DNA of 43,842 nt from positions 1 to 43,842 of the forward strand of contig NZ_AKKE01000048.1 of NCBI RefSeq assembly GCF_000281975.1. Reading direction: 5' to 3'. This document shows positions 8,144-15,129 of the stretch, one piece after another. This DNA comes from Novosphingobium sp. AP12. Lineage in GTDB: Bacteria; Pseudomonadota; Alphaproteobacteria; Sphingomonadales; Sphingomonadaceae. The notes below the pieces were generated by a model, which worked only from the letters and a program-made list of their open reading frames with translations, did no database searches and was not told where the DNA came from. Made by a program: the position numbers and the translations under genes. How positions within the stretch are numbered: position 1 is the stretch's first letter; the number at the start of each line of letters is the position of its first letter.

Positions 8144-8941
8144 TTATTTGCAGCCCTGGTAGGTGCCGATGTCGGACACGTTCTGAACGCGCCCATCGGC
8201 GACGCCCATCTGCACGCACTGCCGGGTGCGGCCGTTGTACCAGTAGGTGTAGCTGGTGTTGCCGCTCTTCAACCCGCCTACGTTGCGGAAGCCCCGGCTC
8301 TGCATCTCGCCATCCGCGCTCGATCCGCGCGCGTCGACGAGGTCGTTGACGCCCACCGAGGGGCTGTACCCGGCGCCGTCGGAACGGTGGCCGCCGCGGT
8401 AGCTGGTCTCGTGGCCGTGCTGGGACACGCCGGATTCGTAGCCGCGCGAGTAAGGATCGGACTTGTCGTAGTTGTGGTATGGCTCGTTGTAGAGACCGTC
8501 GCGGTAGCCGCGCTCGAAGCCGGCGTCGGAGGCGTCGTCCGGGTAGTGCTTGCCGTCCTCGTGGTTATGCGACTTGTGGGCGAGCGCGATGGCGCCGATG
8601 ATCGCGGCCACGCCCACGCCTGCTGCGATCGCCGCGCCATTCGAACTCTTGCTCGCTTTCTGGTTGCAGTCGGGCGCGGGGGTGGTGGTGATGGCATCGA
8701 ACCGGCCGTCTATCACCGCGACACTGGCGCAGGTCTTCTGCGCGGGCTGCCACCAGTAGCTCCACTTGCGGTCGTCGCCGGTTTCGGTTTTGATGTGAAC
8801 CCAGCCCCGGCTCTCGAGTTGGGTTTCGCCGCCTGCAGCCCGCGCCCCGACGAGATCGCGTAGTCCCGACGGCGGCTCGGCATGGCCGGGCGCGGAAAAC
8901 AGTAGCGCCGCGGACATCGTGAGAGTCGTGGTCTTGCGCAT
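8144..8941 (-). CDS. Exported protein with two copies of a Cys-ended domain, 265 aa
   Basis: No named family recognised. The ATG at 8941 has AGGGA eight bases upstream and gives a signal peptide (about 1-22, ending GHA). Two related domains follow. The first (about 25-90) runs LRDLVGARAAGGETQLESRG...WSYWWQPAQKTCASVAVIDGRFD. The second (about 200-265) runs VNDLVDARGSSADGEMQSRG...YTYWYNGRTRQCVQMGVADGRVQ. Each has a xYWxx...C core and ends in another Cys, suggesting two disulfides. Between them are a small-residue membrane helix (AAIAAGVGVAAIIGAIALA, about 102-120) and a His/Tyr/Gly-rich linker. It is probably an envelope protein anchored by the middle helix. It is first in an operon with ldhA, a membrane protein and an L,D-transpeptidase. 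Confidence 0.75.
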   Translation of the reverse strand: MRKTTTLTMSAALLFSAPGHAEPPSGLRDLVGARAAGGETQLESRGWVHIKTETGDDRKWSYWWQPAQKTCASVAVIDGRFDAITTTPAPDCNQKASKSSNGAAIAAGVGVAAIIGAIALAHKSHNHEDGKHYPDDASDAGFERGYRDGLYNEPYHNYDKSDPYSRGYESGVSQHGHETSYRGGHRSDGAGYSPSVGVNDLVDARGSSADGEMQSRGFRNVGGLKSGNTSYTYWYNGRTRQCVQMGVADGRVQNVSDIGTYQGCK

Positions 8942-9022
8942 CTCAGGTCCCTGTCCGCTATTGGAATAATACGTATCGATGGTCGCACACGAGGCGCGAT
9001 TTTCCAACAACTTGGCTTCGAA

Positions 9023-10231
9023 TTATTTCGGGTGAAAGACGTCTTTTCGAGATGGCGTGGCCGGCATGTCGCGCCGGGCGACGCGGAGCAGCGCATAGCC
9101 GAGCAGGCCAGAGAGGAACGACCCCGCAAGGATTCCGACTTTCGCCTCGGCCTGCAGGATCGGCGCGCCGGGGAAGGCGAGGAGGGTGATGAACAGACTC
9201 ATGGTGAAGCCGATCCCGCACAGCAACGCCACGCCGACCATCTGCAGCCGCCCGGCGTGGGCGGGCATGTCGGCCAGGCCGAGCCGGATCGCCACCATCG
9301 AGAAGCCGAGCACGCCGATCGGCTTGCCCAGCAGCAGGCCCAGCCCCACCCCGAGCGTGACCGGCGCGACGAGGGCGTCCGGCGAGAGGCCCAGGAACGC
9401 CACGCCCGCGTTCGCGAAGCCGAAGATCGGCACCACGAGGAAGCCGACAGGCAGGTGCAGCGCATGTTCCAGCCGGTGCAGCGGGCTGCTGCCTTCGGCG
9501 TCCGGCCGGCCCGGCGTCGCCTTGAGCGGGATCGCGAAGGCGAGGACGACGCCGGCCAGCGTCGCATGGATGCCCGAGCGCAGGACCAGCACCCAGAGCA
9601 CCGCTCCGAGGATGAGGTAGGGCGTCAGGCGAACCACGCGCATCCGGTTCAGGGCGAACAGCGCCGCGATCACGACTGCCGCGCCCGCGAGGTCCGGCAG
9701 CGACAGCGTGGTCGTATAGAACAGCGCGATGATGATGACCGCACCGAGATCATCCATGATGGCGAGCGCGGTCAGGAACACCCGGAGCGACACCGGCACC
9801 CGGCTGCCCAGCAGCGCGATGACCCCGAGCGCGAAGGCTATGTCAGTCGCCGAGGGGATGGCCCAGCCACCGATGCCGGGGCCGGGGTTGAAGGCGATGT
9901 AGATGAGCGCGGGCACGGCCATCCCGCCTGCCGCCGCGATGCCGGGCAGGACCCTGCGCGGCCAGCTGGACAATTGCCCGTCCATCACCTCGCGCTTGAT
10001 CTCCAGGCCGACGAGCAGGAAGAACACCGCCATCATCCCGTCGTTGATCCACTCGTGGAGCGAAAGCGGGCCGAGGGGGGCGTGGAACAGGGCTTCGTAG
10101 TTGTCCCCCAGCGGCGAATTGGCGACGATCAGCGCCAGCGCGGCGGAGGCCATGAGCACCAGTCCGGCGGAGGATTGCCCCGTCAGGAACTGGCGAAGAG
10201 AGCTGACGTACTTGCGGGTGATCGGGGCCAT
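9023..10231 (-). CDS. nhaA: Na+/H+ antiporter NhaA, 402 aa
   Basis: Inner-membrane antiporter exchanging internal Na+ (or Li+) for external protons, central to sodium and alkaline-pH tolerance. The ion-site aspartates Asp160 and Asp161 (AIMDDLGAV) and the discontinuous-helix motif [12 protein letters not shown] (Asp130) are present. The later FGFANAGV and GKPIGV motifs are also intact. About twelve membrane segments are predicted and the length is typical. The start at 10231 is fixed by GGAG eight bases upstream; an open frame continues further upstream but crosses a structured leader (10234-10306) that pairs with the ribosome site. It lies on the same strand as the MscS-like gene, 137 bases downstream of it. 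Confidence 0.95.
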   Translation of the reverse strand: MAPITRKYVSSLRQFLTGQSSAGLVLMASAALALIVANSPLGDNYEALFHAPLGPLSLHEWINDGMMAVFFLLVGLEIKREVMDGQLSSWPRRVLPGIAAAGGMAVPALIYIAFNPGPGIGGWAIPSATDIAFALGVIALLGSRVPVSLRVFLTALAIMDDLGAVIIIALFYTTTLSLPDLAGAAVVIAALFALNRMRVVRLTPYLILGAVLWVLVLRSGIHATLAGVVLAFAIPLKATPGRPDAEGSSPLHRLEHALHLPVGFLVVPIFGFANAGVAFLGLSPDALVAPVTLGVGLGLLLGKPIGVLGFSMVAIRLGLADMPAHAGRLQMVGVALLCGIGFTMSLFITLLAFPGAPILQAEAKVGILAGSFLSGLLGYALLRVARRDMPATPSRKDVFHPK

Positions 10232-10308
10232 GGGGTCTCCGGGCAGGCGTTCACGGCGCTGGCGGCCCGACCAGCGCAAAAGACCCTGCCCGCTCCCGCA
10301 AAGACCGG
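10232..10308 (-). ncRNA. Structured nhaA leader, candidate nhaA-I type (Li+-responsive) riboswitch
   Basis: Three nested stems are visible just upstream of the nhaA ATG. The outer stem pairs GGTCT/AGACC (10234-10238 with 10302-10306). The middle stem is a 7-bp GGGCAGG/CCTGCCC (10241-10247 with 10285-10291). The inner stem is a 7-bp GCGCTGG/CCAGCGC (10256-10262 with 10271-10277) with an eight-base loop. The outer stem takes in part of the GGAG ribosome site, so folding could control translation. The nhaA-I motif, reported as a lithium/sodium-responsive riboswitch in front of nhaA genes in several phyla including Alphaproteobacteria, occupies exactly this position. The pairings are seen; membership of that class is inference because I could not align it to the consensus. 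Confidence 0.6.
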
Positions 10309-10368
10309 ACACCCGCCTTTTCTATCGCACCCCGTGCCGCGATGCACAATGGCGGCAGGTTGGAAACG

Positions 10369-12795
10369 TCAGGTGGGGGCGGGATTCCCCGGCGCCTCAT
10401 CCTCGTCCTTCCGGCGCGGCTCGAGCAGCCGGGGATGTTCGGCCAGCACTTCCAGGCGCTGGGGCACAGTGCCGATGTCGATCTCGTTGGCGGCGAACTC
10501 GCGCAGCAGGGCAAGGAACGTACGGCTGCGCGCGCCGTAGACGTCGCGGGGCGAGCCGACGTGGGCGAAGCAGTTGAACAGGATGCGTCCGTCGGCGATG
10601 GAATCGACGAAGGCGGCCGGGGCGGGGTCCTCCAGCACGGCCGGCTCCTCCACGAAGGCGCCGAGCACGATGCCCAGGACCTTGTCGACCTTGGTGCCCA
10701 GCGGCACCGAGAACTGGATCTGGATGCGGCCCAGCGGGCTCGACAGCGTCTTGTTGAGCACGGTCTTGGTGATGAGCTCCGAGTTGGGGACGATCAGCGT
10801 CGAGTGGTCGGCGAGGGTGATTTCGGTAGAGCGCACGCTGATGCGTTTCACGTCGCCCTCGTCGGTACCGACGCGCACCCAGTCGCCGATCTTGATCGGG
10901 CGCTCGGCCAGCAGGATCAGGCCCGAGACGAAATTCTGCGTGATCGCCTGGAGACCGAAGCCGATGCCGACCGACAGCGCGGAGAGCAGCAGCGCGATCC
11001 GCTCCACCCCGATGCCCAGCGACGCCAGCGTCCAGATGATGGCGAGCGCGATGCCGACGTAGCGCGCGACCAGCCCCGCCGAATTGCGCGCCGAACCGTC
11101 GAGGTCGGTGACGGGCAGGTAGCGCTTCTCCAGCCAGCCGGTGAAGCCGCGCACGATGGCAAGGCCGAGGGTAAGAACGATGACCGCGCGCAGGATCGCG
11201 CCCGGCGAAATGGCGACGCCGCCGATCTCGATCCCTTGCGCGAAGGTGCCCAGCCGGCCGAACACGCTGCCCAGCCCGCCGCCGCCGCCGAACGGCATCG
11301 TCAGCAGGCCCAGCGCGACCAGCACGAGCAGGATGCGCACCGCGCCCGAAATCAGCACGCCGAACTGGTCCACCACGCTGCCGCGCAGGCCGACTGTCCG
11401 GCTGAGGGTCTGGCCGAGATGGCTGTCGCGACTGAACAGCGTGGTCGCCACGTCGTCAGCGGTGCCGAGCAGGAGATAGAGCGCGGCGCCCAGGATCGCG
11501 ACCCAGATGATGAGCCGGGCGACGAACAGGCTGAGCCCGACGTAGCCGCAGGCCAATGCGATCAGCGCCAGGATCACCAGCGCCCAGGTGACCAGCGTGG
11601 CCATCGCGAGGCCGGCACCGATCGGCAATCCGCCTTCCGCTTCGTGCCGGTCGGCCCGGGCCGCGCGAAGACGGCCGAGCAGGAGCAGGAAGGCGGCGAT
11701 CCATGTGAGGTGGACCACCCCTTCGATCATCTGCCAGGCCGCCATCGCCGTGCGGCTCGCGCCCACCGCACTGTTGAAGTAATCGAGCAGGACGCTGGCG
11801 AAGGCGATTCCTGCCAGCAGCAGGATCATGGGATGGAGGCGCTTGGCCGTCTCGTCCGCCAGCGGTGCGATCCGCCACGAGGGTTGGCGGCGCATCAGCA
11901 GCGCCCCCGCGAGCGAGGCGGTGAACGCGGCAAAGCCGGTGGCGCCGACGAAACCGTCCAGCAGGGTGTCCCAGCGCTGCGGAAGCAGGCCGGCCCACCG
12001 GAAACCCTGCACCAGCATGAAGGCGGCGAGCACGGGCGCCAGCGTGCCGACCAGTACCCGCCACAGCGCGTAGACCGACCGGCGGACGCGGTGGCCCGGC
12101 GCGCTGCCGATGAGGTAGTGCTGGCCGAAGCGGCGACCGGCGAGCCGGATCGGGAACAGGAAGGCGAACGCCAGCGCCGCGCCCAGCAGCACCTGCCAGG
12201 GGAGCCCCCCGTCCCATTGCGCGCGGATCTGCTTGAAACCCTGCGTCAGGAACAGGTCGACCCGGCGCATGTCGCGCGGCATTGAGGCGAACAGCGAAGT
12301 CCAGAACGCGGGGGCCAGCGGGGAGTGGACGCGGGTGGAGAGCGTCTCGTTAAGTTGCTCCGCCTGACTACGGTCCATCTCGTCGACGAGTTGCTGCGCC
12401 TCGACTTCTGCAAGGCGGCCGCGCTTGAACGCCGCGTCGATCACCGTCCGGTTACGGGCGAGGTTCTGGCGCTGGCGCTGGATATCGGGCGCCTCGGCCA
12501 CGTCCTTCGTCACTGGCCCGAGCCCCGCTATGCGCGCGTCCACCATGGCGAGCTGGTCTTCCAGCTGGCCTTCGGTCGCGCGCACGGTCTGCTGCACCGC
12601 CAGCGCCTTGACCCGCAGCGCCGAGCGATCGTCCGCGTCCACGGGGGTGTCCAGGGCGCGGTCGACGGCGCGCAGATCTGCTTCCGCCTGCGCGATCTGG
12701 CGCGAGAGTTCGGCGGTCGGCGCCACCTGCGCCTGCGCGGGTGCGGTTCCCAGGACAAGAAGCAGGGTTAGCAGCAGGCGGACGAAGACGGACAT
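10369..12795 (-). CDS. Large MscS-family mechanosensitive channel with DUF3772-type N-terminus, 808 aa
   Basis: Multi-domain relative of MscS that releases solutes when membrane tension rises after osmotic downshift. A signal peptide (1-23, ending AQAQ) leads a periplasmic helical region (about 28-165) with coiled-coil character (ELSRQIAQAEADLRAVDRAL). This is followed by about ten membrane segments (about 185-600), and then by the MscS core with GIGFGLQAITQNFVSGLILL near 605-625 and the beta domain IKIGDWVRVGTDEGDVKRISVRS. The C-terminus is charged (RRKDEDE). The start at 12795 gives the signal peptide; upstream in-frame codons do not look coding. It sits between nhaA and a thioesterase, in a segment rich in ion-balance genes. 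Confidence 0.88.
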   Translation of the reverse strand: MSVFVRLLLTLLLVLGTAPAQAQVAPTAELSRQIAQAEADLRAVDRALDTPVDADDRSALRVKALAVQQTVRATEGQLEDQLAMVDARIAGLGPVTKDVAEAPDIQRQRQNLARNRTVIDAAFKRGRLAEVEAQQLVDEMDRSQAEQLNETLSTRVHSPLAPAFWTSLFASMPRDMRRVDLFLTQGFKQIRAQWDGGLPWQVLLGAALAFAFLFPIRLAGRRFGQHYLIGSAPGHRVRRSVYALWRVLVGTLAPVLAAFMLVQGFRWAGLLPQRWDTLLDGFVGATGFAAFTASLAGALLMRRQPSWRIAPLADETAKRLHPMILLLAGIAFASVLLDYFNSAVGASRTAMAAWQMIEGVVHLTWIAAFLLLLGRLRAARADRHEAEGGLPIGAGLAMATLVTWALVILALIALACGYVGLSLFVARLIIWVAILGAALYLLLGTADDVATTLFSRDSHLGQTLSRTVGLRGSVVDQFGVLISGAVRILLVLVALGLLTMPFGGGGGLGSVFGRLGTFAQGIEIGGVAISPGAILRAVIVLTLGLAIVRGFTGWLEKRYLPVTDLDGSARNSAGLVARYVGIALAIIWTLASLGIGVERIALLLSALSVGIGFGLQAITQNFVSGLILLAERPIKIGDWVRVGTDEGDVKRISVRSTEITLADHSTLIVPNSELITKTVLNKTLSSPLGRIQIQFSVPLGTKVDKVLGIVLGAFVEEPAVLEDPAPAAFVDSIADGRILFNCFAHVGSPRDVYGARSRTFLALLREFAANEIDIGTVPQRLEVLAEHPRLLEPRRKDEDEAPGNPAPT

Positions 12796-12910
12796 CAGTG
12801 CATTCTCTGGCGGGGGGACCGGGACGGTGCCCCGGTTAGGCAGCAATGCGCAAGGGGGCAATGTCCGCAGGCATGGTGCCCGGAGTAATGCGCGCCGACC
12901 GGAGCCCGGC

Positions 12911-13327
12911 TCAGGCCGGGTCGGCGCTTTCGCTCGTGAAGAAGCGCTGGATGATGTCGCGCGCCAGCCGGGCGGGGCGCAGGGTGGTGGCATCGACGCA
13001 GCACCAGCTCGACTTGACCTCGGCCAGCACTTCCTCGCCCCGGCGGATCACCGTTTCGTACATGGCGCGGGCGCCCTGGACCTTCTCGAGCAGGACCGTG
13101 GCGATCACGTCGTCGTCGATGAAGGCCGGCTTGCGGTAGGTGATCTCGTGCTTGAGCGCGACCCACAGGTGCTGGGCCACGGCCTCCGACGGGGCCAATG
13201 CGCGCCAGTGATCGAGCACGGCGGCCTGCACCCACTTGAGATAGCTGGCGTTGTTGACATGACCCATGAAGTCGATGTCGTCGGACTCGATGCCGACATG
13301 GAAGCGATGGGGGATAGCGTTGTTCAC
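12911..13327 (-). CDS. Hot-dog acyl-CoA thioesterase (YbgC/FadM type), 138 aa
   Basis: Small single-domain hot-dog thioesterase of the 4-hydroxybenzoyl-CoA thioesterase group, hydrolysing acyl-CoA thioesters in the cytoplasm. The signature ESDDIDFMGHVNNASYLKW at about 14-32 contains the catalytic Asp and the GHVNN turn. ITYRKPAFIDDDV near 60-72 is also typical. There is no ATG in the right place; I chose GTG at 13327, which has AGAAGGG about nine bases upstream and yields the usual length. Divergence from the family is minor. It stands alone, 77 bases from the ECF41 gene and 115 from the channel gene, all on one strand. The natural substrate is unknown. Confidence 0.85.
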   Translation of the reverse strand: MNNAIPHRFHVGIESDDIDFMGHVNNASYLKWVQAAVLDHWRALAPSEAVAQHLWVALKHEITYRKPAFIDDDVIATVLLEKVQGARAMYETVIRRGEEVLAEVKSSWCCVDATTLRPARLARDIIQRFFTSESADPA

Positions 13328-13404
13328 GTCGGCCCTTCTAACACTCCGACAAGGCGAGAGGTAGCCGAAAAGCGGGATTGGGTGGGCGTCCGTCGCATTC
13401 GGGC

Positions 13405-14256
13405 TTAATGTGCGGCCTTGTCCAGATGCCGCAGCTTGTCCGGGTTGCGCATGACGTAGATCGCGCGGATCAGTCCGTCCTCGACCAGGAGCGCGGTGGT
13501 CTGGAGGACGCCGTCCGGCTCGCGGGTCACGAAGCCCGGCAAGCCGTTGACGAAGCCGTAGCGGATCAGCTGCGATGGTCCGTGGCCGAGGCGGGCGATG
13601 GCGGCGTGGGCGCGCACCACTTCGCTCGTGCCGACCAAGACGCGGGCGACGGCGGGCCTCTTGCCGCCGCCGTCGGCATGCATGCGCACCCCGTCGGCGA
13701 GCAGCGCGCCGAGCTGGGCGACGCCCTCCCCGCGCGAGGCCTGAAAGAACGCGGCGGCGAGTTCCAGCCCCTGCTCGCGGTCCACGCGGTAGCGCACCCG
13801 CTCCGCCCGCACGTTGGTCCGCGCCCGGCTGGCAAGCTGGCGGCAGGCGGCGGCATCGCGGCCGATCGAGGCGGCGACATCCTCGAAGCTCTCGCCGAAC
13901 ACGTCGTGGAGCAGGAACGCCGCGCGCTCGAGCGGGGAGAGCCTCTCGAGCGCGAGCATCAGGGGTAGGGTGACGTCCTCGTCCGGTTCCTCCTCGACCA
14001 CCGGTTCGGGCAGCCATGGCCCGCTGTAGCTCTCGCGGCGCACGCGCGCGGATTTCAGGTGGTCGAGGCAGAGGCGGGTGACGACGCGGCGCAGGAACGC
14101 GGCCGGAACCAGCACCGCCGCCCGGTCCGTCTGCGCCCACCGGATGAAGGCCTCCTGCACGACGTCCTCCGCATCGGCCATGGAGCCGAGCATGCGGTAG
14201 GCGACGCGCAGGAGGCCGGTGCGGTGGGCGTCGAAGCTGGCGGCGGCGTGGTCCAT
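13405..14256 (-). CDS. ECF41-group RNA polymerase sigma factor, 283 aa
   Basis: Extracytoplasmic-function sigma factor with a fused C-terminal SnoaL-like regulatory domain. Region 2 (about 8-72) contains AYRMLGSMADAEDVVQEAF and region 4 covers about 100-155. The three hallmarks of the ECF41 group are intact: WLPEP at 81-85, DGGGK at 195-199 and NPDKL at 271-275. ECF41 factors have no anti-sigma factor; the C-terminal domain sets their activity. The group is nearly always next to a carboxymuconolactone decarboxylase, oxidoreductase or epimerase gene, as here. Its start overlaps the partner's stop by one base (TAATG at 14256), so both are translated from one mRNA under the promoter at 14744-14770. 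Confidence 0.95.
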   Translation of the reverse strand: MDHAAASFDAHRTGLLRVAYRMLGSMADAEDVVQEAFIRWAQTDRAAVLVPAAFLRRVVTRLCLDHLKSARVRRESYSGPWLPEPVVEEEPDEDVTLPLMLALERLSPLERAAFLLHDVFGESFEDVAASIGRDAAACRQLASRARTNVRAERVRYRVDREQGLELAAAFFQASRGEGVAQLGALLADGVRMHADGGGKRPAVARVLVGTSEVVRAHAAIARLGHGPSQLIRYGFVNGLPGFVTREPDGVLQTTALLVEDGLIRAIYVMRNPDKLRHLDKAAH

Positions 14257-14708
14257 TACTTCCAGCCCAGCTCCGGGGCATAGAGATTGAAGCCGACCGC
14301 GAGGCGGTTCCAGCCGTTGATGACCACGATCGCCAGGCTCAGCTTCAATTGCTCCTCCTTGCTGAACTGGGCGTCCAGCGCCGCGTAGACGGCATCGGGC
14401 GCGCGGCGGGTGGCCACCTCGGTCATGTGCTCGGTCCAGCCCAGCGCGGCGCGTTCGCGGTCGGTGTAGCACGGAGCCTCGTGCCACGCGGCCAGCAAAT
14501 GCAGGCGCTGCTCGGTCTCGCCCAGTTTGCGCGCCTCGGCGGTGTGCATGTTGAGGCAGTTGGCGCAGCCGTTGATCTGCGAGGCGCGGATCTTGACCAG
14601 TTCGAGCAGCGGCTTCTCCACGCCGCTCGCTGCGACCTGTTCGGAAAATGTGTACCAGGCTTTGAAGATTGCGGGCGAGACGGAGTAGATATCGGCGCGG
14701 GGCTGCAT
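14256..14708 (-). CDS. Carboxymuconolactone decarboxylase/AhpD-like protein, 150 aa
   Basis: AhpD-fold protein of the carboxymuconolactone decarboxylase family, the usual target gene of an ECF41 sigma factor. The redox signature CANCLNMH (Cys48, Cys51, His55) is present with the upstream Glu typical of the fold, so alkylhydroperoxidase-like peroxide or disulfide chemistry is likelier than decarboxylation. The start at 14708 has AAGGA eight bases upstream; an ATG nine bases further out has the site too close. The promoter 36 bases upstream matches the ECF41 consensus. The role in the cell is unknown, although an oxidative or envelope stress response is the usual suggestion. Confidence 0.9.
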   Translation of the reverse strand: MQPRADIYSVSPAIFKAWYTFSEQVAASGVEKPLLELVKIRASQINGCANCLNMHTAEARKLGETEQRLHLLAAWHEAPCYTDRERAALGWTEHMTEVATRRAPDAVYAALDAQFSKEEQLKLSLAIVVINGWNRLAVGFNLYAPELGWK

Positions 14709-14743
14709 GGGGCTCATCCTTGTTTCGGGGTTGATGCCGACAT

Positions 14744-14770
14744 GACGAGGCAGCGCGCGCCGGTGTGACA
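14744..14770 (-). promoter_or_regulatory. ECF41-dependent promoter of the CMD-ECF41 operon
   Basis: Reading the minus strand, TGTCACA (14770-14764) is followed after exactly 16 bases by CGTC (14747-14744). This matches the published ECF41 promoter (-35 TGTCACA, -10 CGTC). A transcript would start near 14737, about 29 bases before the ATG at 14708. Because the operon encodes the ECF41 factor itself, the unit should be self-activating. Confidence 0.85.
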
Positions 14771-14773
14771 TGG

Positions 14774-14813
14774 GCGGCGAACTTTTTTCGCCGCACTCGC
14801 CAATTCATATGAA
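14774..14813. promoter_or_regulatory. Perfect hairpin and palindrome upstream of kdp
   Basis: GCGGCGAA (14774-14781) and TTCGCCGC (14787-14794) form a perfect 8-bp stem with loop CTTTT. Ten bases further lies a perfect 10-base palindrome TTCATATGAA (14804-14813). Both are in the 221-base gap between the ECF41-driven gene and the first kdp ORF. A 10-base direct repeat GCGCCTGCAG is also seen at 14873-14882 and 14909-14918. The hairpin may insulate the two divergent units, and the palindrome could be an operator. Function is not known, and no clear kdp -35/-10 pair was found. Confidence 0.35.
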
Positions 14814-14929
14814 AATACTATGCGGGCGGGCCTGGTCTCGTCTCGAATTGCAACGGCGGCACGGCCTACTTGGCGCCTGCAGACGAATCGCGCCGCCCTC
14901 TCGCGGCCGCGCCTGCAGGAGCATCACCC

Positions 14930-15013
14930 ATGCAGGACATCCTCTGGATCGGCCTCTTCCTTACCCTGCTGGCGGCGAGCCTTGGCTACGTCGCCCTGTG
15001 CCAGCGCGCGTGA
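14930..15013 (+). CDS. Tiny membrane peptide upstream of kdpF, 27 aa
   Basis: ATG at 14930 is preceded by AGGAG with eight bases of spacing and opens a 27-codon frame: a single hydrophobic helix (ILWIGLFLTLLAASLGYVAL) ending in LCQRA. The stop (15011-15013) is followed 13 bases later by the kdpF start. The shape, a short membrane helix ending in a Cys-x-Arg motif, resembles small ORFs I recall lying just upstream of kdpF in other proteobacteria, but that is memory and not a match I could run. It is probably a small accessory of the Kdp complex. Genome annotations usually miss ORFs this short. Confidence 0.6.
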   Translation: MQDILWIGLFLTLLAASLGYVALCQRA

Positions 15014-15026
15014 GGGACAGGCGATC

Positions 15027-15116
15027 ATGACACTCGACCTCTGGCTGGCGGCGCTGACCGCGCTCGGCCTCCTCGTCTATCTTGTCGCCGTCCTCGCGCG
15101 GCCCGAACGCTTCTAG
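15027..15116 (+). CDS. kdpF: KdpF, small stabilising subunit of the K+ ATPase, 29 aa
   Basis: A 29-residue single-helix peptide (helix about 6-23) ending ARPERF, with the position and shape of KdpF. KdpF is the lipid-like small subunit that stabilises the KdpFABC complex in the inner membrane. It has a GAGGGAC sequence about ten bases before the ATG and stops 13 bases before kdpA. It is too short for most gene finders but sits in the invariant kdpF-A-B-C order. Confidence 0.88.
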   Translation: MTLDLWLAALTALGLLVYLVAVLARPERF

Positions 15117-15129
15117 GAGGGGCACTCCC

